Assembly: GCF_006352065.1 (NCBI RefSeq)
Contig: NZ_CP040915.1
Span: forward strand, 186,001-250,000
From: Georgenia yuyongxinii
Lineage (GTDB): Bacteria > Actinomycetota > Actinomycetes > Actinomycetales > Actinomycetaceae
Direction of reading: 5' to 3'
Length of the DNA stretch: 64,000 bases
Shown: positions 49,352 to 57,885 of the stretch, piece by piece
How positions within the stretch are numbered: the stretch's first letter is position 1
Layout: every line of letters starts with the position of its first letter
Notes under the pieces: generated by a model
What the model was told of the DNA's origin: nothing
Database searches by the model: none
Seen by the model: only the letters and a program-made list of their open reading frames with translations
Translations under genes and position numbers: made by a program

Positions 49352-50343
49352 AGCCCGAGGAGTTCCTCGCCGACCTCACCCGCAAGCCCGAGGTGCTCGC
49401 CGCCCTGGCCGGGTCGCTGCGCGCGGCCAACCCCTGGGACCACCTGCGCGCGCTGCCCGAGCGGGTAGTCCTGCTCGGGATGGGCTCCTCGGCCTACGCC
49501 GCCGGCGTCGCGGCCCGGCGGATGCGGGCGCATGGGCTGTTCGCCGTCGCCGAGCTGGCCAGCAGCGACCTCCTGCCGCGGTGGGGGCGCGGCACCCTCG
49601 CCGTCGCCGTCTCCGCCACGGGTGGCTCGAAGGAGACGCTCGACGCGCTCGGCCGGCTGGAGGAGAGCGCCACCGTGGCGGCACTGACCAACGTGCCCGG
49701 CTCGCCCCTCACCCGGTCGGCCGCGAGCACCGTGCACATGAGTGCGGAACCGGAGCTCGGCGGGGTGGCCTGCCGCAGCTTCCAGCACACGCTCGTGATG
49801 CTCCTGGCGCTGGAGGACCACCTGCTCGGCCGGCCAGGTGACCGGCTGGTGGCGACCGTGGAGAAGGCCGCGGAGGCGACCGCCCATCTGCTCGCGACCG
49901 AGGCGGACTGGCGGCCGGCGGTGGCCGAGCTCGTCCTGGGGCCGGTGGGCACGCACGTGGCCGCCCCGGCGCGGCGGCTGAGCTCGGCGCAGCAGTCCGC
50001 CCTCATGCTCCGGGAGGGACCACGGCGCGCCGCCGTCGCCTGCGAGTCCGGCGACTGGGCGCACGTGGACGTCTACCTCACCAAGAACACCGACTACCGG
50101 CTGCTGTCCTACGCGGGGTCCTCCTGGGACGACGGCATCCTGGAGTGGACGCTGCCGCGCCGCACGACCGTGGTGAGCGTGGGTGGTGAGCTCGAGGGCG
50201 CCGCCTACGCGCTGCGATACCCGCACGACGACGATGATGACGTCCGTCTGCTGACCGAGACGCTGGTCGCGGAGCTGGTCGCGGCGCGGGCGTGGCTCGC
50301 CGCAGAGGCAGAGGCAGAGGCAGAGGCGGTCGCGGCGGGCTGA
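49348..50343 (+). CDS. SIS-domain protein, glucosamine-6-phosphate isomerase/deaminase-like
   Basis: 331-residue protein with two sugar-isomerase (SIS) folds, as in GlmS C-terminal halves and related deaminases. Seen: VVLLGMGSSAYAAGVAARRM, SATGGSKETLDALGRL (sugar-phosphate Ser/Thr cluster), FQHTLVMLLALEDHL and SSAQQSALMLREGPR. It probably acts on glucosamine 6-phosphate made by the preceding kinase. The C-terminus ends in an Ala-Glu run made by hexamer repeats in the DNA. The ATG overlaps the kinase stop (ATGA). Confidence 0.8.
   Translation: MKPEEFLADLTRKPEVLAALAGSLRAANPWDHLRALPERVVLLGMGSSAYAAGVAARRMRAHGLFAVAELASSDLLPRWGRGTLAVAVSATGGSKETLDALGRLEESATVAALTNVPGSPLTRSAASTVHMSAEPELGGVACRSFQHTLVMLLALEDHLLGRPGDRLVATVEKAAEATAHLLATEADWRPAVAELVLGPVGTHVAAPARRLSSAQQSALMLREGPRRAAVACESGDWAHVDVYLTKNTDYRLLSYAGSSWDDGILEWTLPRRTTVVSVGGELEGAAYALRYPHDDDDDVRLLTETLVAELVAARAWLAAEAEAEAEAVAAG
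50302..50325 (+). repeat. Four tandem GCAGAG hexamers in the SIS gene
   Basis: Four perfect copies of GCAGAG near the 3' end of the SIS gene encode an Ala-Glu run. Six-base units keep the frame, so slippage would change only tail length. Confidence 0.9.
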
Positions 50344-50381
50344 AAGGCGTCGCCGCCGTCGTCCACCGGCACACGACGGCG

Positions 50382-51101
50382 TCATCCCATGTCGCCCGGG
50401 CGGGCGGCGCGGGATCGCAGGAGGACGGAGATCCCCGCCGCCGGCAGCCACAGCGTGAAGCCGTAGAGGCCGGCGAGGAAGAAGGCGGTCGAGGCCGCCT
50501 CCAGGTGTGCGGCGTGCAGGGCAAGGCTCAGGAGGTTCATGGGCACCAGTGCGAGCGCCGCCCACGCCACAGGCCGGTGCAGGAAGCGGCCTGTGAGCCC
50601 GGTCCAGCCCACCCCGGCGAGAAACAGCGTCTGGCCGGCCTTGCCGATGTCGCCGAACGCCTCCTGGAGCGCGCCGAGCGCGTACCAGCCGCGCGCCACC
50701 TCTGGGGTGACGCCGGCCAGGTCCTCCACGATCACGGGGATGCCGGTCACCGCGCCGAACATCCACCAGTCCAGCAGCACCATGGTGCCGCCGAGAAGCA
50801 GGACGGCCGGCAGGACGCCGTCGCCCAAGCTCCGGCGGGCCAGTGTCCACAGCGCGGCAAGGGCGACGGTGAACGCCACCAGCGCCGCGGCGGTGCCGTG
50901 CATGGCGAGGTCGCGCATGGCGAGGGTCTCCCCGAGGACCGACCGCGCCTCCTCGGCCGTGATGGAGCCGGCGGCGGGGCCCGGGGTGCCCCACATGGTG
51001 AACATGAGCCCGAAGGTGGCGAGCAGCGCCACCCCGGCGGCCACGTGGGTCGCCGGGCGGGGGAGGACGGCGGCGGGCGCCGTCGGCTGGGTCGTTGTCA
51101 C
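50382..51101 (-). CDS. Multi-pass membrane protein of unknown function
   Basis: 239-residue protein with about six hydrophobic helices (for example VAAGVALLATFGLMFTMWG, VLLLGGTMVLLDWWMF, LALVPMNLLSLAL). No family is recognised. It is divergent from a sensor kinase gene, with a TGTCCCGGGACA palindrome in the 190-base gap, which suggests it is a target of that two-component system. It is convergent with the SIS gene, 38 bases away. Confidence 0.75.
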   Translation of the reverse strand: MTTTQPTAPAAVLPRPATHVAAGVALLATFGLMFTMWGTPGPAAGSITAEEARSVLGETLAMRDLAMHGTAAALVAFTVALAALWTLARRSLGDGVLPAVLLLGGTMVLLDWWMFGAVTGIPVIVEDLAGVTPEVARGWYALGALQEAFGDIGKAGQTLFLAGVGWTGLTGRFLHRPVAWAALALVPMNLLSLALHAAHLEAASTAFFLAGLYGFTLWLPAAGISVLLRSRAARPGDMG

Positions 51102-51209
51102 GTCAGTGCCTCTCTGTCACGGGACGGTGGATCGCGTCCAACCTCGCCCACGCCGCGTCCCGGTGGGCAGGGCCGGGCGTCCCCGAACGCGCCCGCGAGA
51201 ACACCACCG

Positions 51210-51221
51210 TGTCCCGGGACA
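51210..51221. promoter_or_regulatory. Palindrome TGTCCCGGGACA before the sensor kinase
   Basis: A perfect 12-base palindrome, 14 bases with the flanking G and C, in the divergent gap between the membrane protein and the kinase. The half-site TGTCCCG recurs in the dyad at 61945-61995 before the paralogous kinase. It is therefore a likely binding site for the NarL-type regulator of this pair. Confidence 0.5.
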
Positions 51222-51291
51222 CCTGTCCGCTGACGACGGGACGCGCGGCCCGGCATGATGGCGCGCAAGTCCAGGCGTGCAAAGGAGCGTG

Positions 51292-53223
51292 ATGAGGGCG
51301 TACGGATCCTTCACGGTGCGTCCCGGCCGGGTGCCCGGGCTCCTCGTGGCCGGCGCCTGCGGCGCTCTCGCCCTCGTCGTCGTGCTCGGCGACCGGCTGA
51401 TGCCACCCGCGGAACGTATGGCGTGGACCGACCTGGTCTGGTTCGGTGCGCTGCTGCTCTACCCGCTCATGGGCGCCGTCATCGTGCATCACCGGCCCCG
51501 TCACCGGGTGGGTTGGGTCTTCCTGGCGGTGGGGCTGTGCATCACGGCGGCCCCGCTCCTCGAGGGTGTCTCGTTCCTCGTCGACGAGCCCCTGGCGACG
51601 ACGACCGCGGCGACGTCGCGGGTGCTGTTCGGCGGGGCGTGGGCCCTGGCGACCACGGTCGCCCTCCTGTACTTTCCGACCGGGTCGTTGCCCTCGCCCC
51701 GCTGGCGCGGCGTAGCACAGCTCGCCGCGCTCGGCGCCGGGCTCGTCACGGCCGGCGCCCTTGGCGTCCCCGGGCTGGAGACCGCCGGGCTGCTGACGCT
51801 CGGCGCGGTGACGCTGGCGTCGCTGATCTCTCTGGTGGTGCGATGGCGACGCCACGACGACGTCCGGCAGCTCTCCTGGGTCATGCTCGCCGTCGTCGTC
51901 ATCGTGACCGCCGCGGGCGTCCTCGCGCTGAACACCCTGGCCGACGGTCCCGCCGCGGTGGGTGTGATGTGCGAGGCGCTCGCCCTCGCCGCGCTGCCGC
52001 TGGCGACCGGGGTCGCCATCGTTCGGGACCGGTTGTTCGACATCGAGCTCGTGCTCAACAGGTCGCTCGTCTACCTCACCCTCGTGGTGGGCGTGCTCGC
52101 CGTGTTCGCCCTCGCGGTGCTGGTGGCCACCCAGCTCGTCGGCGCCGCCGCGGGCCAAGGTGCGGCGCTGGTCGCGGCGGTCGTCGTTGCGGTGGCCTTG
52201 GGGGCGGTCAAGGACCGCCTGGTCGCCGCGGTGGACCGACGGCTCTACGGTGCGCGCTCACGCCCCTACGCGGTCCTCGCCGGCGTTGCCGCCCGGCTGG
52301 AGGGCACCCTGGCCGTCGACGAGCTGCTCACGACGGCGGCCGCCGCGGTGGCCGAGGACCTTCGGCTCCCTCACGTGACGATCCAGCACCACCCCCACGC
52401 CCTCGACGCTGACGGGGGCGTCGAGGTGTTCGACCTGCGTCACGGCACCGTCAGCGAGGGGATGCTGGTCGCCGGGCTGCGCCGCGGTCAGTCGGCGTTC
52501 TCCCAGCGTGAGCGGGCGCTGCTTACCGCGATCGCACGGCACCTCGCCGTCGCCGTGCGGGCGGTGCGGCTGACCGACACGGTCGAGCAGGCACGCGAAC
52601 GCCTCGTGCGGGCGCGGGAGGAGGAGCGGCTGCGGATCCGGCGGGACCTGCACGACGGCGTCGGCCCCACGTTGGCCGCGGTCCGGCTGCAGGTCGACAC
52701 CCTCGGCGACCGGCTCGCCCCGGCCGACGGCGCGGCGCACGCCCTGCTCGGGCGCATCCAGGCACACCTCGCCGACGCCGTCGGGGACGTCCGCCGGGCG
52801 GTGGAGGGCCTGCGCCCGCCCGCGCTGGACCAGGTCGGCCTGGCGGGCGTGGTCCGCGGGCGGGCCGACGACCTGCGCGCTGCGGGTCTGGAGGTGCAGG
52901 TGGTGTGCCCGGACCGGCTCGAGATCAGGTCGGCGGCGGTGGAGGTGGCCGCCTACCGGATCGTGACGGAGGCCCTGACGAACGTGGTGCGCCACGCCTC
53001 GGCGCGCCGGTGCACCGTGCGGCTGGCCGTCGAGCGTGGCGTGCTGACGGTCGAGGTGGCCGACGACGGCACCGGCCTGCCCGTCGAGGTCCGGGCCGGC
53101 GTGGGTCTGGCGTCCATGGCGGAACGTGCCGCCGAGCTCGCCGGGCGCTTCGAGGTGAGCGCCGGGCCGGCGGGCGCTGGGACGGTCGTGCGGGCCGAGC
53201 TGCCGCTGCGGGCGGACGCATGA
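51292..53223 (+). CDS. NarL-system sensor histidine kinase 1
   Basis: 643-residue membrane kinase. The N-terminal half has about nine hydrophobic helices with a short PTGSLPSPRWR loop. A GAF-like linker follows VDRRLYGARSRPYAVLA (about 325-440). The dimerisation/phosphoacceptor helix is EEERLRIRRDLHDGVGPTLA with the His, and the HATPase has EALTNVVRHASA (N-box), VADDGTGLP and GVGLASMAERA. The ATG is preferred after AAAGGAG; a GTG five codons earlier overlaps that site. Its stop overlaps the response regulator start by 4 bases. The signal is unknown. It is a paralogue of the kinase near the right end. Confidence 0.93.
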   Translation: MRAYGSFTVRPGRVPGLLVAGACGALALVVVLGDRLMPPAERMAWTDLVWFGALLLYPLMGAVIVHHRPRHRVGWVFLAVGLCITAAPLLEGVSFLVDEPLATTTAATSRVLFGGAWALATTVALLYFPTGSLPSPRWRGVAQLAALGAGLVTAGALGVPGLETAGLLTLGAVTLASLISLVVRWRRHDDVRQLSWVMLAVVVIVTAAGVLALNTLADGPAAVGVMCEALALAALPLATGVAIVRDRLFDIELVLNRSLVYLTLVVGVLAVFALAVLVATQLVGAAAGQGAALVAAVVVAVALGAVKDRLVAAVDRRLYGARSRPYAVLAGVAARLEGTLAVDELLTTAAAAVAEDLRLPHVTIQHHPHALDADGGVEVFDLRHGTVSEGMLVAGLRRGQSAFSQRERALLTAIARHLAVAVRAVRLTDTVEQARERLVRAREEERLRIRRDLHDGVGPTLAAVRLQVDTLGDRLAPADGAAHALLGRIQAHLADAVGDVRRAVEGLRPPALDQVGLAGVVRGRADDLRAAGLEVQVVCPDRLEIRSAAVEVAAYRIVTEALTNVVRHASARRCTVRLAVERGVLTVEVADDGTGLPVEVRAGVGLASMAERAAELAGRFEVSAGPAGAGTVVRAELPLRADA

Positions 53224-53864
53224 GCGCCACCCGCGTGCTCCTCGTCGACGACCACCCCATCTTCCGGGAGGGGCTGCGTACCGCGCTGGCGGGGGCGGCC
53301 GAGCTCGAGCTCGTCGGGGAGGCCGCCGACGGCGCGCAGGCGCTCGAGCTCGTCACGGCGCTGCGGCCCGACGTCGTCCTCATGGACCTGACGATGCCCG
53401 GGATGTCGGGCCTGGAGGCAACCCGCCAGCTGCGGGCGCGGGCGGACGCGCCGGCCGTGCTGATCCTGACCATGCACGAGGATGACGAGTCCCTCTTCGC
53501 GGCCGTCCGGGCCGGGGCGGCGGGCTACCTGCTCAAGGACGCCGGCCGCGACCACCTCGTCCGGTCGGTCCTCGCGGTGGCGGCCGGGGAGGCCGTGTTC
53601 GGGCCCGGGGTGGCCCAGCGGGTGCTCGCGGCGATGCGCGGCCCGGCGGCCCCTGCCGCGCCGTTCCCGGTCCTGACCGACCGGGAGCGGGAGATCCTCG
53701 ACCTGGTCGCGCACGGCCAGGGGAACCAGGCGATCGCGCGGCGGCTGTACCTGTCGGACAAGACGGTGCGCAACACCGTCTCCGTCGTCCTGGCGAAGCT
53801 CCAGGCGGCCGACCGTGGCGAGGCGATCGCGCGGGCGCGGGCCGCCGGGCTGGGACGCGGCTGA
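53220..53864 (+). CDS. NarL-family response regulator 1
   Basis: 214-residue regulator: receiver domain with LLVDDHPIFREGL, phosphoacceptor Asp in VVLMDLTMPGMSG, conserved Thr and Lys in LTMHED and YLLKDAGRD, then a LuxR-type helix-turn-helix (LTDREREILDLVAHGQGNQA, LYLSDKTVRNTVSVVLAKL). It is coupled to its kinase by a 4-base overlap and probably binds the palindrome upstream of that gene. Confidence 0.95.
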   Translation: MSATRVLLVDDHPIFREGLRTALAGAAELELVGEAADGAQALELVTALRPDVVLMDLTMPGMSGLEATRQLRARADAPAVLILTMHEDDESLFAAVRAGAAGYLLKDAGRDHLVRSVLAVAAGEAVFGPGVAQRVLAAMRGPAAPAAPFPVLTDREREILDLVAHGQGNQAIARRLYLSDKTVRNTVSVVLAKLQAADRGEAIARARAAGLGRG

Positions 53865-53946
53865 GAGGGCGTGAGCGCTGCCTCGGTGCCATTCGTCAGG
53901 AGGTGAAGGAGGGAGCCGCGCCGGTCCCCGCGGGCATGATGGTCGG

Positions 53947-54291
53947 GTGAGGATTCGTGCCGCCGCAGCCGCCGCGCTCCTGGTGACCGGGGGTGCGGTG
54001 GCATGCGCAGGTGTCGGTAGCCCGCCGGTTCGGGAACCCGATGTCACCGGCGTGGTCGCGCTCGTGAGTGCACGGGAAGGTCCGGTCCTCACCGACGCGT
54101 CCGACGGCTACTACGACGGCATGCGGCTCTTCCCTGACGACTCGGTCACCCTGAGCGGAACCCGCGGTGAGCGCCTCGAGCCGAGCGAGCTCGCAGAGGG
54201 CGACCGCGTCGAGGTGTGGGTCGGGGACGCCTGCGCGGAGTCCTTCCCCGTCCAGTGCCACATCGAGGCCGTGCGGCTGCTGGGGCCGTGA
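53947..54291 (+). CDS. Small predicted lipoprotein
   Basis: 114-residue protein with a signal peptide (RIRAAAAAALLVTGGAVACA) ending in a lipobox VAC, so it is probably exported and lipid-anchored. The mature part is mostly beta-like and holds one more Cys pair (DACAESFPVQC) that might form a disulfide. No family is recognised. The start is GTG with a poor ribosome site. It lies 15 bases before the winged-helix gene, probably in one transcript. Confidence 0.7.
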   Translation: MRIRAAAAAALLVTGGAVACAGVGSPPVREPDVTGVVALVSAREGPVLTDASDGYYDGMRLFPDDSVTLSGTRGERLEPSELAEGDRVEVWVGDACAESFPVQCHIEAVRLLGP

Positions 54292-54306
54292 CGACTTGAG
54301 GGGCGC

Positions 54307-55482
54307 ATGACGGTCCGGCAATTCGATGCGACCGAGCGCCGCGCCCGGCTCGTGACCCGGCACGGGCTCGACCCGTCGACGCGCGCCGACGACCCGGTGG
54401 GTGCCGCCCGTTACGTGGTCGCCCTGCACGCGACCGATCCGCTGACCGTGTTCCTCTCGGTGCGGGCCCGCACCAACGGTGTCGGGCCTGAGGACATCGA
54501 GCACGCGGTCGTCGAGGACCGGTCGCTCGTGCGGTGGATGGGCTGGCGCCGCACACTCTGGGCCGCACCTCGCGAGCTGATTCCCGTCATCCACGCGTCG
54601 GCCACACGGGCGGTCGCCGCTCGGGAACGACGCTCCCTGACCGCCGTCGTCGCGAGCAGCGGCATCACGGACCCGGAGCGCTGGCTCGACGACGTCGAAC
54701 ACGCCGTCGTCGAGGCGCTGGCCGCTCGCGAGGAGGCAACCACCAGCGAGCTGATCGAGGCGGTGCCAGCCATGGCCGCACCAATGCGCACGGCCGTGGG
54801 CACGCGATGGGAGCGGACGCACCGCGCCGGCGCCCTGGTCCTTCCACTCCTGGCGATGCAGGGGCGGCTGGTGCGCGGCCGGCCGCGCGGCACCTGGGTG
54901 AGCTCGCAGTTCCACTGGGCGACCACCGAGTCCTGGCTCGGCGGCCCGGTCGACGATCAGGATCCGGCGGCGGCCCGCGCCGAGGTCGTGCGCCTCTGGC
55001 TGCGGACGTTCGGTCCGGGCACGGAAGCCGACCTGCGCTGGTGGACCGGCTGGCCCGCCCGGGACATCCGGGCCGTTCTCGCCGCGGTGCCGCACGCGCA
55101 GGTCGACCTCGACGGCGCCGTCGGTTACGTGCTCGACGACGACCTCGAGCCCACACCGGTCCCCGAGCCCGAGGCCGCGCTGCTACCCACGCTCGACCCC
55201 ACCACGATGGGATGGCGTGACCGTGACTGGTACTTCGGCCAGCCCGACGGGCTGGTGGACAGCGTCGGCAACGTCGGCCCGACGGTGTGGTGGGCGGGAC
55301 GCGTGGTGGGCGGCTGGGCTCAGCGCCCCGACGGGGTGGTGGTGACCGGGCTTAAGGAGGACGTCGGCGCGGACGCCCGCCGGGCGATTGCGGAGGAGGC
55401 CGACCGGGTTCGCGACTGGCTCGGCTCCGTGCGCCTCGCACCACGCGTGCTGCCGCCTTACCAACGCACACTCGTCGACTGA
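54307..55482 (+). CDS. Winged-helix DNA-binding protein, AlkZ/YcaQ-like
   Basis: 391-residue protein of the HTH_42 family, which includes the AlkZ and YcaQ DNA glycosylases that unhook bulky or crosslinked bases. Seen: N-terminal RRARLVTRHGLDP, VVALHATDPLTVFLSVRART, RTLWAAPRELIPVIHA and the C-terminal DLRWWTGWPARDIRAVLAA, LDPTTMGWRDRDWYF, TVWWAGRVVGGWAQRPDG. The catalytic QxQ or QxD pair of AlkZ/YcaQ is not obvious at the expected place, so glycosylase activity is uncertain. It is followed by tandem hairpins. Confidence 0.85.
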   Translation: MTVRQFDATERRARLVTRHGLDPSTRADDPVGAARYVVALHATDPLTVFLSVRARTNGVGPEDIEHAVVEDRSLVRWMGWRRTLWAAPRELIPVIHASATRAVAARERRSLTAVVASSGITDPERWLDDVEHAVVEALAAREEATTSELIEAVPAMAAPMRTAVGTRWERTHRAGALVLPLLAMQGRLVRGRPRGTWVSSQFHWATTESWLGGPVDDQDPAAARAEVVRLWLRTFGPGTEADLRWWTGWPARDIRAVLAAVPHAQVDLDGAVGYVLDDDLEPTPVPEPEAALLPTLDPTTMGWRDRDWYFGQPDGLVDSVGNVGPTVWWAGRVVGGWAQRPDGVVVTGLKEDVGADARRAIAEEADRVRDWLGSVRLAPRVLPPYQRTLVD

Positions 55483-55512
55483 CCGCGCGCGGAGCCTATC
55501 CCGGGGCTCTCC

Positions 55513-55553
55513 TCGGGCGTCTGCCCGACCGGGCGGTTATCGTCGGTCGCCCG
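55513..55553 (+). terminator. Two tandem hairpins after the winged-helix gene
   Basis: TCGGGC-GTCT-GCCCGA (55513-55528) and CGGGCG (55530-55535) with CGCCCG (55548-55553) form two 6-bp stems 31 bases after the stop codon. They probably end the lipoprotein/winged-helix transcript before the SDR gene. Confidence 0.45.
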
Positions 55554-55614
55554 TGGGTGCGCCTCATCGGTGCTCGCCCGGGACAGTTCTGGCCGCCTGA
55601 CTCGAGGAGGCGTT

Positions 55615-56589
55615 ATGCGCATCAAGGGCTCCGTCGTCGTCATCACCGGGGCGTCGAGCGGCATCGGCCGGGCGGCGGCGCTGCGCTTCGCCAAGGAGGG
55701 GGCCGACGTCGTGCTGGCCGCCCGGCGAGCCGAGGCGCTCACCGCGCTCGCGGCGGAGTGCGAGAAGGCCGGCGTCCGCGCCTTGGCGGTCCCCACGGAC
55801 GTGAGTGACGTCGCGGCGGTGGACCAGCTCGCCGAACGTGCCGTGGCGGTTTTCGGGCGCATCGACGTCTGGCTCAACGACGCCGCCGTCGGGGTCTACG
55901 CGCGGTTCGACGACATCCCGCCGGCAGACTTCCAACGCGTGATCGACGTCAACGTCATGGGCTACGTCAACGGCGCCCGGGCCGCGCTGCGCCAGATGCG
56001 CCGCCAGGGGAGGGGCGTGCTCATCAACGTCGCCTCCGTCGTGGCCGAGATCCCCCAGCCCTGGTCGACGGCGTACACCGTCTCCAAGGCCGCCGTTCGC
56101 GCGCTCTCCCTGGCGCTGCGCACCGAGCTTCGCCTCGACGGCGACAAGCGCATCCATGTCTGCACCGTGCTGCCCGCGACGGTGGACACCCCCTGGTACC
56201 AGCACGCTGCCAACTACACCGGGCACCGCGTGGGCACGGTGCCGCCTGTCTACGGCGCCGACCGGGTAGCCCGGGCGATCGTGGACCTCGCCCGGTCGCC
56301 GCAGCGCGAGGTCACCGTCGGCGCCATCGGCAAGGCCGCGGCCTGGCAGCACCGCGCCGCCCCGCGGGCGGTCGAGGCGACCTTCGGCACCCTGACAGAC
56401 AAGCGCAGCATCAGGCGCAGCCGGAGGGCGGCGCCGTCGAGCGGCAACCTCTACCGGCCCTCGGCCGACCCGGGCACCGCCGCCGTCTCCGGCGGCTGGG
56501 GCGGCGGCAGGAAGACGGCGGTCCGGCGGCTCGCGTCCGTGGGTGCCCTGGCGGCCGCAGGTCTGGCGATCCGTCGCGCCCTGCGTTGA
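55615..56589 (+). CDS. Short-chain dehydrogenase with C-terminal extension
   Basis: 324-residue SDR. Seen: cofactor motif ITGASSGIGRAAALRFAKEG, ALAVPTDVSD, catalytic region INVASVVAEIPQPWSTAY with YTVSK, and VLPATVDTPWYQHAANY. After the core (about 240) there is an extension with a basic stretch and a final hydrophobic helix (LASVGALAAAGLAIRRAL), so it may associate with the membrane. GAGGAGG lies 4 bases before the ATG. The lineage is often annotated as an oxidoreductase of unknown substrate. Confidence 0.9.
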   Translation: MRIKGSVVVITGASSGIGRAAALRFAKEGADVVLAARRAEALTALAAECEKAGVRALAVPTDVSDVAAVDQLAERAVAVFGRIDVWLNDAAVGVYARFDDIPPADFQRVIDVNVMGYVNGARAALRQMRRQGRGVLINVASVVAEIPQPWSTAYTVSKAAVRALSLALRTELRLDGDKRIHVCTVLPATVDTPWYQHAANYTGHRVGTVPPVYGADRVARAIVDLARSPQREVTVGAIGKAAAWQHRAAPRAVEATFGTLTDKRSIRRSRRAAPSSGNLYRPSADPGTAAVSGGWGGGRKTAVRRLASVGALAAAGLAIRRALR

Positions 56590-56630
56590 CTTCCAACCAT
56601 CGCCCCATGCCCCCGACGGGGCGACGAGAC

Positions 56631-57836
56631 TCAGCCTTCCTGGCGGTCCGGGAAGGACTGTGGACCGGGCTCGGCACCGGCTGCGCCATCGTCGTCAGTC
56701 ACGACCGCGGGCTCTGCCGCTGCCCCGGGCTTCTCCACCGCCGCGGGCTTCTCCGCCGCCGCGGGCTTCTCCGCCGCCGCGGCGGTGACCAGGAAGGCGT
56801 CCACCCATCGGGCGTCCGGGTGGGCGTCGACGAGGACCGCCTTGAAGAAGAGGGTGAGCGGCACCGCGAGCAAGGCGCCGAGCGGCCCGACGACGAGTGC
56901 CCAGAACACCAGCGAGAAGAACGTGACCGTCGGGCTCAGGCCGACGACGTCACCGGTGATCTTGGGCTGGATGATGGACTGAATGGTGAAGTTGATGACG
57001 CTGTAGACGGCCACGACCCACAGCATCGAGCTCACGCCGCCGTCGAGGAGCGCCACGAGCGCGGGCGGGACGAGGCCAAGGACGAAGCCGATGTTGGGGA
57101 TGTAGTTCGTGACGAACGCCAGCACGCCCCAGGTCACCGCCAGCGGAACCCCGATCACATAGAGGGCGACGACGTCCACGGCGGCGACGATCAGGCCGAA
57201 CACGGTGGCGACGATCCAGTACCGGCCCACCGCGACGAAGAAGCCCGACAGGGCGACGGAGAGTCCGGGCCGCGCCCGTGCCAGCAGGGCGCGCCGGCTG
57301 GTCGTGTCGGTGGAGTCGAGCGCGAGGAAGAACATCACCACGACGAGCAGTGCGACCTGCGCCCCCACGGCACTCAGGCCGCTCGCGGCCTGGCGCACGA
57401 CCCCGAGGATGCTGTTGAAGTCGACGACCCCCAGGAGCTGGTCGACGTCGGCGACCTGGACGCCCAGCGAGGTGAGCCAGTCGGCGACGGTCTGGTAGAG
57501 GCCCTCGAACTCCGGCCCGTACTGCGGCAGCGTCGTCGAGAGCTGGGCGATCGACCAGCCGAGCGCGAAGGCGAGCACCACGAGCACCAGATAGAGCGCG
57601 AGGAGCACCAGGAGGGCGGCGAGCATCCGGTGAATCCCGAGCCGCACGAGCCGGCGCTGCACCGGCCGGCCCGCCACCACGAGGGTCAGGGCGAAGAACG
57701 CCGGGGCGACGATGCTCTGGGCCGCGTGCATCCCCGCGGCGACGACCACCAGGCCGGCGAGCGTGAGGACAAGGGCCAGGGTAGAGGGGACCCGGCCGGC
57801 CGCCGTGGCGGGGGGTTCCGGGTTCGGGACGGCCAC
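56631..57836 (-). CDS. AI-2E family transporter (PerM/YdiK type)
   Basis: 401-residue membrane protein with eight or so helices, of the AI-2E/PerM family; members export small molecules or ions and only a few truly handle autoinducer-2. Seen: ALWVVAVYSVINFTIQSI-type segments, TNYIPNIGFVLGLVPPALVA and IIQPKITGDVVGLSPTVTFF, the family signature. The last 60 residues are a low-complexity Ala/Glu/Lys/Pro tail encoded by 18-base tandem repeats. It lies 49 bases after the MFS gene on the same strand. Confidence 0.9.
   Translation of the reverse strand: MAVPNPEPPATAAGRVPSTLALVLTLAGLVVVAAGMHAAQSIVAPAFFALTLVVAGRPVQRRLVRLGIHRMLAALLVLLALYLVLVVLAFALGWSIAQLSTTLPQYGPEFEGLYQTVADWLTSLGVQVADVDQLLGVVDFNSILGVVRQAASGLSAVGAQVALLVVVMFFLALDSTDTTSRRALLARARPGLSVALSGFFVAVGRYWIVATVFGLIVAAVDVVALYVIGVPLAVTWGVLAFVTNYIPNIGFVLGLVPPALVALLDGGVSSMLWVVAVYSVINFTIQSIIQPKITGDVVGLSPTVTFFSLVFWALVVGPLGALLAVPLTLFFKAVLVDAHPDARWVDAFLVTAAAAEKPAAAEKPAAVEKPGAAAEPAVVTDDDGAAGAEPGPQSFPDRQEG
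56727..56780 (-). repeat. Three tandem 18-base repeats in the AI-2E transporter tail
   Basis: Three copies (56727-56744, 56745-56762, 56763-56780) of GGGCTTCTCCGCCGCCGC; the first has one change. In the gene frame they encode repeated Ala-Glu-Lys-Pro units of the cytoplasmic tail. The unit length keeps the frame. Confidence 0.9.
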
Positions 57837-57885
57837 GGCGCCATCATGCCACCGCAGGGCGCACCGGCCCGCTGGACTGTGCGGG

